From Entomomonas sp. E2T0 (GTDB lineage Bacteria > Pseudomonadota > Gammaproteobacteria > Pseudomonadales > Pseudomonadaceae), in NCBI RefSeq assembly GCF_025985425.1, contig NZ_CP094972.1:1426001-1490000 (forward strand): a stretch of 64,000 nucleotides of DNA, written 5' to 3'. The translations under genes and the position numbers were made by a program. The first letter of the stretch is position 1, and every line of letters starts with the position of its first letter. The notes under the pieces are model-generated. The model had not been told where the DNA came from. It saw only the letters and a program-made list of their open reading frames with translations, and ran no database searches. Of the stretch, positions 55,501 to 63,860 are shown piece by piece.

Positions 55501-58500
55501 TACTAAAGCAAAGCCACACTTTGTCGCTATGTTAAAGGATTTTCAGAGTGCAGGTAAAAACTTACGTGACTTTATTAGGGCAATATTAGATAATTTTGGA
55601 ACAGGTATTAAACCACACATTATGCGGTTTGCCCAAGACCTTAGAGAGGGAAATATAGATGTATCAGATGCCAGCATATCTATGGAACGAGATAGCGAAA
55701 ACAGTGGAGTTGGAAACACCACTGTACAAGAAACTATTTCAGATGAATCAACAGGAACTAGACAAAGCACTGGAACAGCAAGCGAACCAGTTGGAGAGAG
55801 AGTATCCAGACAGCCAATCAGTGATAACCAGTTACCAAACACTGATGCCATTACTAATGGAGAGCCTAACGATAGCAGAATATATCGAGAAAACCCAGCA
55901 AGTAGAACTACGGAGTCCACTACCAGAGATAGCGAGCAAAGCAGAGTTAATAGCGATAGCGACCTACGACAAGATGTTGAGTCAGCAAGAACAACAGAAA
56001 TTATTGAAGATAGTAGACAGCGAGATGCAGAAGCCTTATATGCAAGGCAATTAGAAGCTAATAAAACAATAACAACTAATTTTGCTGATAAAGATAATAT
56101 AGAAAAAGCATTACCTGTTCTTTTCGATGCTCAAATAGACGATGTTTACAAAGCTGAGAAACGTTTTTATAAAGATAAAAAAAATGGAATGATGTTTACC
56201 AATGGTACTGGTACTGGTAAAACAGGTACAGGATCAGGGGTAGTTAGACGTTTTGTTAGTGCTGGTAAAAATAACATTATTATAGTAGTGCCTAATAATA
56301 GCATTGCTGGTGATTGGTTAGATTTTCTAAAAAATAAATTAGATGTTTCTGCTAGACAACTAACGGGTATTACTGATAGTGGTGGTGAAGGGGTAGTAGT
56401 TACAACTTATGCCAATTTTGGTTTAAATGATGCTATTACTAAGCGAACTAATGACTTAATTGTTGCTGATGAAAGCCACTACTTATCTAGTGAAGAAAAC
56501 GGAGGTAATACCAATTATCTAAATAAACTTAGACTTATTACTGGACATAAGAGAGGCAAACACTTTTTTGCCGAATCCTATTTTGATACCGAATACAAAG
56601 AGTATAGTGATAATGTTGATAAACTATATGACAAAATAGAAAAATTAGATTCTGAAAAAGACAAGGTAGCTATCGAAGGATTCAGAAATAAAATAGATAA
56701 CTTGCATAAGAAATGGCGATTAAAAGAAGAAGAAGCTAATGCCATTTTTGATAAAAGACCGAAGTCAAAAGTAGTAATGCTCTCAGCAACACCTTTCTCT
56801 TATGTAAAAAGTGTTGACTATGCCGAAGGTTATTTGTTCGATTATTCAACTATACCAGACTCTGATACAGGTGGTTATAATTCAGGTAATGCCAGAGAAA
56901 GATTTTTCATGGAAAACTTTGGCTATAGGATGCGCTACAACAAATTAACAAGACCAGATGGTAATGTTAATAATGAGTTAATGGAACAACAATTTAATGA
57001 AAAGTTACAGACTAGTGGAGCTTTATCAGGTAGACGCTTAGATATTCCTTATGATTATGATCGTAAATTCTTCTATACAGAAGATGCAGCAGGTACAAAA
57101 CTAGATTTAGCTTTTGCAGCAATATCTGAAGCTCAACAAAAAGATAAAACTTTAAGAAATATACCTAGCTTATATGATTTATTTCCACACCATGAAAGAA
57201 TGTACTTGTTGGAAGCTATCAAAGCTAAACATGCTGTTGATTATATCAAGCAAAATTTAGCATTAGGTCGAAAGGTTGTAGTATTTCATGACTTTAACAA
57301 GGGAGGTGCTTGGAATCCCTATGAACTGATGTTAAGCCGTATTAAAGATGGTAGTCATAGAAAAAAAATAGCGGCAATTCTAGCAAGGCCAGAATTTAAA
57401 GCTGATTTTTCTGATTTGATATCACCTATTGATAGATTTAGTAGAGATTTTGACAAGGTGCTATTTGTCAATGGTACGTTGACAAAAAAACAGCGTAAAA
57501 CAAATTTAGCAAAGTTTAATGATGATAATTCAGGCTATGATTTACTAATAGCACAATCTGATGCTGCCCGTGAAGGCTCTAGTATGCATGATACTACTAG
57601 CCTACATAAACGTGTACTTATTAACTTGGGTATGCCTACAAGACCCGTTAAAGCTACTCAAATAGAAGGACGTATTTACCGTACAGGCCAAGCATCTGAT
57701 GCAATTTTTAGGTACTTTACAACAGGTACTGGTTGGGAATCTAGCGCGTTTACCCACAAGGTAGCAGAAAGATCAGGTACAGCAGAAAATCTTGCATTAG
57801 GTAGAGAAGCCAGAGCTTTAAAAAAATCCTTCTTAGATGCCTATGCCAATGCCTCAGATATAGAAGTTAGTGATTTAGATGGAACTGGTGGTAAAGAGTA
57901 TGATCAACAGCTTGCTAAATCTAGTGCGATTAGTCCTTTCGAGGCAGCCAAAACATACTATTATGGACAACAGAAAAATGCCAAACGAAGAGATCAAAGA
58001 GAAGGTTTAGATTACTATGCCACGCCTGAACCTGTTGGTTTTAAGGTAACTGAATGGGCTGATATTGTTCGAGGCGACAAAGCATTAGAGCCTTCGGCTG
58101 GTCATGGCGCAATTGCTCGTTTTATACCTGAAGGGGCAAAAATTACAGCGATTGAGCCTAGTTATAATTTATCGCAAAGAATTGGTTTAAGTAATGCTGA
58201 TGCAACAATAATCAATGACCGTTTTGAAAACCATAATATAGTTAATAAATACGATGCTATTGTTATGAATCCTCCCTATGGCGCAGGGGGTAAAACGGCA
58301 ATGGAACATTTACAAAAAGCTATCCATCATTTAAAACCTAATGGTCGTGTTGTAGCAATTGTGCCAATTGGACAATTTGATAAACGTTTTGATAACTTTT
58401 TAGAATCCAAAGAAGCCAGTAATATTAATATTGTGGCAAAAATACTATTACCTAGTATCACTTTTGAAAAAGCTGGTACTGGTGTGATGACACAAGTTTT

Positions 58501-61500
58501 AATCATTGATAATAATACTTTAGATCAAGGTACTACCAATATTGATTTAACAAGAACTAAAACCATCAATGAATTATTTGATCGAATAGAACATATCGAC
58601 ATTCTCAAACGCACTAGAGAAAATAAGGAAGAAGCTGAAGCCAGAAAAGAACAAGAAAAAGAACTTAAAAAACAACAGAAGTTAGCCGCCTTTGAAAAAG
58701 CAAAACAACAAGAGCTAGCAACTATTGACACTGTGGATACTAGGTCGGTGGTAAAGTTTGACGAAGATAATAATCCTATTTTTGCCGAACATACCACTAA
58801 ATATGGTAAGGTGCTAAAAGGTGTTATTGCTAAGTTGACTAAAATCCAAGCACAAGCAATTGACCCTTACGCAATTAAAAAATCAAATGGCTATTTTATT
58901 CGTGAAAATTATTTAGACGAAAATAATAACTTTATTATTAGTAATAATAAAGAGTCTGACAGTAAACTAGTGATTAACTTAGCTGGTAATGGTAAACCTT
59001 TAATTGTTGAACATACAACAGCTAGAGGTAAAGTCATCAAAGGTATTATAGCTAATATCAGCAAGGAGCAAGCAAAAGCAATTGATAAATATACTTTCCA
59101 GAAAGAGGGTGGTTTCTTTATTCGTGAAGAGTATTTAGATGAAAATGGTAACTTACATTTAGATCAGCAGTATTCACGAAAAGGAATTAACCAGGGGAGC
59201 AATGCAGTAACTTTACGATCATTTATTAATAATACTACCAAACATTGGAAAAATGTACCTGCTACTACCATTGTTCAGTCTATAGAAGATTTACCTGAAG
59301 CGATCCGTCATAAAATAAACAAAGATAATGCCGATGATGCCAGTGGTATTCAACATAATGGCACAGTCTATTTAATTGCTGATAATATCGAATCGACTAA
59401 ACATGCGTCCTTTGTGGTAGAACATGAGATATTAGGTCACTATGGGCTACGTGGTTTATTTGGTAATAGCCTAAATCCAATTTTAAATAATATCTACAAT
59501 ACTAATCCAGCAGTTAAACAACAAGCAGATCAACTATCAAAACAGTATGGCTATAGTAAATTATTAGCTACTGAAGAAGTGCTTGCTGATATGGCAACTA
59601 CAGATGATATTCAAAATATGTCTTTTTGGAATAAATTAGTGGCTGCTTTTAGAAACTTCTCAAGAAAATTAGGTTTACCTATTAATTGGTCTACTAATGA
59701 TATAGCTTCTTTATTAGGTAATGCGAGGCGTTTTGTAGAAAATGGCAGAAAGGTATCTATTGGCGATAATAATCAACAATATTCACGTCTCAGCCAATTT
59801 ATTGATAGTGGCCTTAGTTGGTTAGATAATAAAATTGATAGATCACAGCCTTTAGCGGATCGTCTTTCACCAGCTCAACGTAGCATTATGAAAAATAAGT
59901 TTGCTATGTTCCAGCATGAAAGCATTAAAAATAAAATTGAAGGCATAACTGAAAACCTAGGTAAAAAATTTATTCAGGGTGTGTTTGACTCCTTTGCACC
60001 ACTAAAAGAATTAAGTGAAACTGCTTATATGCAAGCTCATCTGTCAAAAGGCACAGAGGGAGCAGTAGAAGCTTTATTGCGCTTTGGTAAACCTAAACTT
60101 AGCCAAGGTGCATTAGATATAGATTCAGATGGGCGAGGATTATTTGGTATTTTATCAGAACTAAATTCAGGCGAAACCAATGAACTTAACGAATGGTTAA
60201 GCTGGATGGCAGCTAATCGAGCAGAACGATTAAAACAACAGGATCGAGAAAACCTATTTACAGATAGTGATATACAAGAGCTTAAAAAATTAAGTGATGG
60301 TACTATGACTGATGGTCGAAGCAGGGCAAAGGTATATAATCAAGTTAGAAAACAATTCATGGCCTACAACAAAGCAGTGTTGGATATTGCCGAACAATCA
60401 GGGCTAATAGATGGCGAAAACCGTAAAACGTGGGAAAGTGGTTTTTACTTACCTTTTTATCGTATTGCTGATGAAGATACTAATTTCAGTATAGGCAATG
60501 TCAATAAACTAGTAGGGCAGAAAGCATTTAAAAAACTTAAAGGCGGTACTAAGGCACTGGGTGATCTATTAGTTAATATTGTCTCTAACTGGTCACACCT
60601 ATTGACTGCTTCCATGAAAAATCAAGCTGGTGTTACCTCTCTTAAATCTGCGGTTAATCTAGGGATTGCTGATAAGTTAGATAAAATAGGTGCAGGTGAG
60701 TATATCAACCAATCCACCAATGGTTACCGTAAAGGAGGCCAAAATATTGTTTGGGTGATGGAAGAGGGGCAACAAGAATATTACCAAGTAAATGATCCTT
60801 TGGTATTTGATGCGCTGAATATGATTAATCACAAAGGTTGGAATAATCCTCTGATTAATATCATGGGTAGCTTTAAAAAAGCTTTAACTGTTGGTGTTAC
60901 AATCTCGCCTACCTTTAGATTAAGAAATTTAATCAGAGATACGTTACAGGCTACCGCAGTAGCTAACCTAAAATATAATCCTATCAGTAATGTAATAGAT
61001 GGTTTTAATGCTTCTAAAATAGGTACTAATACCTTAAATCATCTAATGGCTGGTGGTGGTGCTATTCGCTTTGGCTCTATGAATGATGGCAACCAAGGTT
61101 ATCAACTACGTAAACTAATGAAAGAACTTAGTATCAAAGAAGGACAGATATTAAATACTCGCTCCAAAGTAGAACATGCTCTATTTGAAGCATGTAATTG
61201 GTATAAGGAAGTCGGAGACAGAGCAGAAACTGTTAATCGGGCAGCTATCTATCAGCAAGCCATAGCAGCAGGAAAAAGTCATTTACAAGCAAGCTTTGAA
61301 GCACGTGATTTAATGAACTTTACAGCACATGGCAAATGGGCTTCTATTCGTTTTCTCAGTCAAGTAGTCCCTTTTTTTAATGCACGTTTACAAGGAATGT
61401 ATAAACTGGGGCGGGCAGCTAAAAATGATCCTAAACGGTTTGCTATGGTAACAGGGGCTGTCGCTCTAGCTTCTTCATTACTGTATTTACTACAAAAAGA

Positions 61501-62389
61501 TGACGATGATTATAAACAACTGCCAGACTGGGTACGGGATAATTACTGGTATGTGAAGCTAGCTGATAAAGCGTTATATATTCCTAAACCATTTGAAATT
61601 GGCGCATTAGGCACAGTAGTTGAACGTGGTTTAGAATTTGCGCTAGCTGGCAATGATTACACGACTAAAGATTTTGCAGGATCATTGACTACTTTACTGG
61701 CTGATCAACTAGCTATGAATCCTATGCCACAATTAATAAAACCAGCTTTAGAAGCAACTAATAATTATAATTCTTTCCTTGGTTCACCTATAGATAATAT
61801 GGGGCAACAACGACTTGCAGCTAAAAACCGTTATACAGCAACCACCAGTGCAGGGGCTATAGCAGCAGGAAAGGTATTAAATATTTCACCACAGCGTATA
61901 GAGTATCTTGTGCGTGGTTATTTTGGTTGGCTTGGTTTACAGGTGTTAAATATTACTGATCTAGCCGCTAGACCTTTAGTAGATTTACCTAGTAATCCTA
62001 ATCGAGATTTAAGCAAAGTTAATAATCTATTTATGATAGGAGATTTTATTAAAAATGCTGAAGTAGGTGCAGGTAGTAAATATTTGACGAGGTTCTATGA
62101 CTCGCAACAAAAAATAGATCAAGTCTATGCTTCTCTATCAAATGCTCGCAAAAATGGTGAGCTAGAGTATGCCAAAGAGTTAGCGCAGGATAATAGATTA
62201 AAATCACGTCAGTTATATAATAATGCCAAAACTAGGATAGATAAATATTCACAGCAAATAAATGTGATTAGAGCTAATAAACAATTAACTGCCAGTATGA
62301 AAAATGAGCGTATCGAGATACTACAAAAAAGACGTAATAAGTTGGCTGAATCTGTAGATAAAATGGCAAGGGCAAGAGGATATTTGTAA
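52595..62389 (+). CDS. giant polyvalent protein: helicase, N6-adenine methyltransferase, zincin-like and LPD38-type regions
   Basis: One uninterrupted 3264-codon frame. Residues 1-300: glycine/alanine-rich segments typical of internal virion proteins. 300-1170: mostly disordered, Gln/Asn/Ser/Thr-rich. About 1175-1730: superfamily 2 helicase with Walker A GTGTGKTGTG (1204), ADESH (1292) and motif VI QIEGRIYRTGQ (1689). About 1805-1990: methyltransferase with YATPEPVG (1807), EPSAGHGA (1832) and NPPYG (1891). 2052-2190: two tandem repeats. About 2277: zincin-like EHEILGHYG. About 2430-3264: helical C-terminus of the LPD38 type. Such polyvalent proteins, including the P1 DarB-like helicase-methyltransferase, are thought to enter the cell with phage DNA and protect it. 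Confidence 0.88.
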   Translation: MANYDLLPIGNQKKRKPTVEEFAQRYNIDLTPTQENNSSILGRVGDASLDLAKGVVDTGEAVVGLGNLATGGRVGKLLQDYVGYDPKRTKDLLSNNYSAARQQANQEVEKADGFIDTATAMLKNPSTLVGTVLESAPSMLGGGAYARLLGKAGILANNPVARGTIGEGLVGAGQTAEQIRQENPDNLLTGKQSLASAASGLTTGLIGYGGGRLAQKTGILDPQTLLAGGSQLPKGLSKKTFSNIIKGAISEGAFQELPQSATEQMWQNYAQDKPLLEGVPEAAATGLLAGGFMGAGANLAHSRNSRPEQQSPTTSKELLKLGYDATPKLGYEGLQPAPDIIYQGTDYQPPPPAQIGFDNPNNPQSANFNPNLSNQYDPVIEGLNKQADFYGMPEPSKPSGTITKALLAGGLGQQQNLQSPVVDNVTNQYSTTPTSEINQLLPPTNQVTSQLDQHFNLPKQYEPNSKPKEVTLNQLKDIARQYDNISTKQLMEYTGSNYIQAVKAINQVNQEKMVQPNQLPTNDNLLTEAELKNYQAQYDKKQKQLKRRKINPEKDTLTDAIIKLGGISPDYKLDTTGDTVGNKSIVGVGYLWSNKNGASIDDVARRLADEGYIPSNTINNDDGVRWLQQAIADELAGRKKHYALNSEMAYLQQYEQDLLNKLEQDNALREEEYSIIREQYGAEAEQQARFYDENASNYFMQLEEQLNELQRQATILEGEPVTEADSTSINDQLRQYDQRANQTEGTTTSEVERTTSNQQEITNFNLQQQTEQTLRQELEARLAKEQKLANETKQQQQKQQADNDLNNFKLTGSNRDIDIAAANSQQVLTINDNTKKTNKVKKIPESKNNSSSEQKINLTDELVNISESDLSTLFDEIASETKAVETDKPLKERKQRVKKKQTTTKRTVSKAERSDTNNKQSVDRTASRIAKDIGVDLTSAGKNAVKGLVELFGGKGRLNSGLSFDEETYTKAKPHFVAMLKDFQSAGKNLRDFIRAILDNFGTGIKPHIMRFAQDLREGNIDVSDASISMERDSENSGVGNTTVQETISDESTGTRQSTGTASEPVGERVSRQPISDNQLPNTDAITNGEPNDSRIYRENPASRTTESTTRDSEQSRVNSDSDLRQDVESARTTEIIEDSRQRDAEALYARQLEANKTITTNFADKDNIEKALPVLFDAQIDDVYKAEKRFYKDKKNGMMFTNGTGTGKTGTGSGVVRRFVSAGKNNIIIVVPNNSIAGDWLDFLKNKLDVSARQLTGITDSGGEGVVVTTYANFGLNDAITKRTNDLIVADESHYLSSEENGGNTNYLNKLRLITGHKRGKHFFAESYFDTEYKEYSDNVDKLYDKIEKLDSEKDKVAIEGFRNKIDNLHKKWRLKEEEANAIFDKRPKSKVVMLSATPFSYVKSVDYAEGYLFDYSTIPDSDTGGYNSGNARERFFMENFGYRMRYNKLTRPDGNVNNELMEQQFNEKLQTSGALSGRRLDIPYDYDRKFFYTEDAAGTKLDLAFAAISEAQQKDKTLRNIPSLYDLFPHHERMYLLEAIKAKHAVDYIKQNLALGRKVVVFHDFNKGGAWNPYELMLSRIKDGSHRKKIAAILARPEFKADFSDLISPIDRFSRDFDKVLFVNGTLTKKQRKTNLAKFNDDNSGYDLLIAQSDAAREGSSMHDTTSLHKRVLINLGMPTRPVKATQIEGRIYRTGQASDAIFRYFTTGTGWESSAFTHKVAERSGTAENLALGREARALKKSFLDAYANASDIEVSDLDGTGGKEYDQQLAKSSAISPFEAAKTYYYGQQKNAKRRDQREGLDYYATPEPVGFKVTEWADIVRGDKALEPSAGHGAIARFIPEGAKITAIEPSYNLSQRIGLSNADATIINDRFENHNIVNKYDAIVMNPPYGAGGKTAMEHLQKAIHHLKPNGRVVAIVPIGQFDKRFDNFLESKEASNINIVAKILLPSITFEKAGTGVMTQVLIIDNNTLDQGTTNIDLTRTKTINELFDRIEHIDILKRTRENKEEAEARKEQEKELKKQQKLAAFEKAKQQELATIDTVDTRSVVKFDEDNNPIFAEHTTKYGKVLKGVIAKLTKIQAQAIDPYAIKKSNGYFIRENYLDENNNFIISNNKESDSKLVINLAGNGKPLIVEHTTARGKVIKGIIANISKEQAKAIDKYTFQKEGGFFIREEYLDENGNLHLDQQYSRKGINQGSNAVTLRSFINNTTKHWKNVPATTIVQSIEDLPEAIRHKINKDNADDASGIQHNGTVYLIADNIESTKHASFVVEHEILGHYGLRGLFGNSLNPILNNIYNTNPAVKQQADQLSKQYGYSKLLATEEVLADMATTDDIQNMSFWNKLVAAFRNFSRKLGLPINWSTNDIASLLGNARRFVENGRKVSIGDNNQQYSRLSQFIDSGLSWLDNKIDRSQPLADRLSPAQRSIMKNKFAMFQHESIKNKIEGITENLGKKFIQGVFDSFAPLKELSETAYMQAHLSKGTEGAVEALLRFGKPKLSQGALDIDSDGRGLFGILSELNSGETNELNEWLSWMAANRAERLKQQDRENLFTDSDIQELKKLSDGTMTDGRSRAKVYNQVRKQFMAYNKAVLDIAEQSGLIDGENRKTWESGFYLPFYRIADEDTNFSIGNVNKLVGQKAFKKLKGGTKALGDLLVNIVSNWSHLLTASMKNQAGVTSLKSAVNLGIADKLDKIGAGEYINQSTNGYRKGGQNIVWVMEEGQQEYYQVNDPLVFDALNMINHKGWNNPLINIMGSFKKALTVGVTISPTFRLRNLIRDTLQATAVANLKYNPISNVIDGFNASKIGTNTLNHLMAGGGAIRFGSMNDGNQGYQLRKLMKELSIKEGQILNTRSKVEHALFEACNWYKEVGDRAETVNRAAIYQQAIAAGKSHLQASFEARDLMNFTAHGKWASIRFLSQVVPFFNARLQGMYKLGRAAKNDPKRFAMVTGAVALASSLLYLLQKDDDDYKQLPDWVRDNYWYVKLADKALYIPKPFEIGALGTVVERGLEFALAGNDYTTKDFAGSLTTLLADQLAMNPMPQLIKPALEATNNYNSFLGSPIDNMGQQRLAAKNRYTATTSAGAIAAGKVLNISPQRIEYLVRGYFGWLGLQVLNITDLAARPLVDLPSNPNRDLSKVNNLFMIGDFIKNAEVGAGSKYLTRFYDSQQKIDQVYASLSNARKNGELEYAKELAQDNRLKSRQLYNNAKTRIDKYSQQINVIRANKQLTASMKNERIEILQKRRNKLAESVDKMARARGYL
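54714..54878 (+). CDS. possible nested ORF, 54 residues, +1 frame of the giant gene
   Basis: ATG 54714 is preceded by GAGGA (54701-54705) at 8 bases and opens 54 codons to TAA 54876. The product ends ISELIKLKEQQLQKLKEQLA, a regular heptad-like helix. The host frame here encodes a low-complexity Gln/Thr/Glu linker. The frame offset is the same as for the nested ORF at 55659. Real translation is not shown. Confidence 0.35.
   Translation: MNSKDKQPSSKVNQSQKPIQPALTTSYGNTISELIKLKEQQLQKLKEQLATNKK
55659..56054 (+). CDS. possible nested ORF, 131 residues, +1 frame of the giant gene
   Basis: ATG 55659 follows AGAGAGGG (55643-55650) at an 8-base spacing. The 131-residue product has ordered, mainly helical character: YQMPAYLWNEIAKTVELE at the start, KALEQQANQLEREY, and LSQQEQQKLLKIVDSEM near the end. 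The main frame over the same DNA is a disordered Ser/Thr/Arg/Asp-rich linker between the first linker region and the helicase. Third-base composition favours the main frame, and an antisense frame is also open here, so the case rests on the ribosome binding site, length and product quality. No family recognised. Confidence 0.4.
   Translation: MYQMPAYLWNEIAKTVELETPLYKKLFQMNQQELDKALEQQANQLEREYPDSQSVITSYQTLMPLLMESLTIAEYIEKTQQVELRSPLPEIASKAELIAIATYDKMLSQQEQQKLLKIVDSEMQKPYMQGN
58748..59163 (+). repeat. two tandem protein repeats within the giant gene
   Basis: Residues about 2052-2113 and 2125-2190 align. NPIFAEHTTKYGKVLKGVI matches KPLIVEHTTARGKVIKGII, and SNGYFIRENYLDENNN matches EGGFFIREEYLDENGN. 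The unit of about 65 residues lies between the methyltransferase and the zincin-like region. Confidence 0.85.
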
Positions 62390-62394
62390 TACTG

Positions 62395-63468
62395 CTAATA
62401 TCTAAAATAGTCTGTATAACGTCTGGAAACCCACCCTTGTACAAACTCACCATTTATCTCAACTTCAACTAGAAGCCATGAACGGTAAGTTTTTTTATCT
62501 ATAACCTCAACGAGTGTTCCTATAGGTAGAGTTGTAATTACTTCAGATTTTGTACTAGGTCTACTTCTAAAGTTCAGAGAGTCTGCAATTGTGACACGAT
62601 ATCCTTTTAGAGATAACCAATCAGAACTTTTACTATAAGATCGGACAAAGGCTTTTGCCTCTGCGGGAGTTGATACATGTTCTAATTCTTTCCTAACTTC
62701 AGAAGATTGGGTCATCATGTGTGTAACTAAACAACTGAGAAAAAAAGGCAAAAAGTAATAATGATAAAGATAAGTAAGAATGTTCTTAGTTTTTTCTGAA
62801 AGAGTATTAAAATCTGTTGTAGATAACACTTCTTCACGTATTTGGGAATCTATTTCTAAAAAAGATTTATCAATTATCTGTTCGGGACTAATATTTGATA
62901 AACAGTCTACTGATGGACGATTAAATAATGGAGAGTTTTTTAAATTGGTTAATGCTTTGAACGAGGCAAGATTACTTATCTCAGAAAATTGTTTTAGTAC
63001 CTCAATTTGACTTTTGGCAATTGAGGGTAATTGAAATGTTTTACTAAAATTTTCTAGGTGTTTTACTGCTTCTGGCTGCTGAAAATATAAACCTGATAAT
63101 TTAGTTGCTTCTACAAACATTTTTAGTGAGCTTATAACTTCTGGTGTTTGTAGTGCAAGAGAAGCAAACTTATTTGATTTTGCGAGGTCGCCAGCTAGTT
63201 TTATAGCTGTTGATTCACGCCAAGCGAATGCCAATTTATTGTTTTCTGCTGCCAACTGAGCTAATTTCATAAGTCCAGATTGTCTTGTAGCCAAGGAAGT
63301 TAGATTATTAGTAGCGGCCTCATTAAGTTTTTGGATTGAACGCATTGTTTCAGATTCAAAGAAAGGTAAAGATGTAAATTTAGTCAACTCTTGCAATCTT
63401 TTAATAGACTCAGGCCAAGGATGGTTTATTGGGTGTTCAAGTTCTTTATCCATATTTAGGTATACCAT
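62395..63468 (-). CDS. repeat-helical membrane protein with C-terminal SH3 domain
   Basis: A 357-residue protein in three parts. Residues 30-175 hold about five or six repeats of roughly 23 residues (KLAQLAAENNKLAFAWREST, KLAGDLAKSNKFASLALQTP, and further degenerate units). Residues about 238-258 form one TM helix (HYYFLPFFLSCLVTHMM). The last 65 residues form a bacterial SH3 domain (SLNFRSRPSTKSEVITTLPIGTLVEVI, WLLVEVEINGEFVQGWVSRR). It is convergent with the giant gene, 5 bases apart, on the opposite strand: the usual place of a lysogenic-conversion gene. The start could also be ATG 63453. No family assigned as a whole. Confidence 0.75.
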   Translation of the reverse strand: MVYLNMDKELEHPINHPWPESIKRLQELTKFTSLPFFESETMRSIQKLNEAATNNLTSLATRQSGLMKLAQLAAENNKLAFAWRESTAIKLAGDLAKSNKFASLALQTPEVISSLKMFVEATKLSGLYFQQPEAVKHLENFSKTFQLPSIAKSQIEVLKQFSEISNLASFKALTNLKNSPLFNRPSVDCLSNISPEQIIDKSFLEIDSQIREEVLSTTDFNTLSEKTKNILTYLYHYYFLPFFLSCLVTHMMTQSSEVRKELEHVSTPAEAKAFVRSYSKSSDWLSLKGYRVTIADSLNFRSRPSTKSEVITTLPIGTLVEVIDKKTYRSWLLVEVEINGEFVQGWVSRRYTDYFRY

Positions 63469-63508
63469 TTCTTTATTACTGCTGGAGTGTCTTGGAGATA
63501 ATTATTGA

Positions 63509-63640
63509 TTAATGGCAATGTCTAGTATTTGTTGACTTATCTCTATGACAACCGTTTTTATCAGTACGTCCAGAGTGAGCCATACCTAAATTACTTATTA
63601 ACAAACTACTTATAAGAATAATAAATATCACTTTTTTCAT
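63509..63640 (-). CDS. secreted YHYH-like mini-protein (43 residues)
   Basis: ATG 63640 to TAA 63509. The product has a signal peptide (KKVIFIILISSLLISNLGMA) and leaves a 23-residue mature part HSGRTDKNGCHRDKSTNTRH ending CH. The HSGRTD-x-x-GCH-...-HCH pattern is that of YHYH-type short modules, in which paired Cys and His suggest metal or disulfide binding. It is upstream of and codirectional with the SH3 gene, 40 bases away, so the two may be cotranscribed. Function unknown. Confidence 0.72.
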   Translation of the reverse strand: MKKVIFIILISSLLISNLGMAHSGRTDKNGCHRDKSTNTRHCH

Positions 63641-63788
63641 TGCAGGTCTTTAACTCTAACATTATTTGGCTTTCAATCTAATCAATATATCAAAAGGATT
63701 TTATTTTTAATAATGATTTTAAATGCATAGTATTATGAGTTTTTATTAATATATATAATAAAAGGGTAAGAGGGTATTTGTAAGTTTA

Positions 63789-63817
63789 TTGACCGATACG
63801 TCAGAATGACGTAATAT
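63789..63817 (+). promoter_or_regulatory. sigma70 promoter with operator palindrome in its spacer
   Basis: TTGACC (63789-63794), a spacer of exactly 17, TAATAT (63812-63817). A perfect palindrome TACGTCA-GAA-TGACGTA (63797-63813) fills the spacer. It reads toward the gene at 63861. Confidence 0.75.
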
Positions 63818-63860
63818 TCAAAGTTGGTGGTGCGCCTCGACTATTTTCAGGGGTAAGGAT

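Noticed and set aside
55543-55920. 125-codon antisense ORF within the giant gene
   Set aside because: No ribosome binding site noted, and the product is rich in Ser, Leu, Val and Pro as expected from the reverse complement of a low-complexity coding strand.
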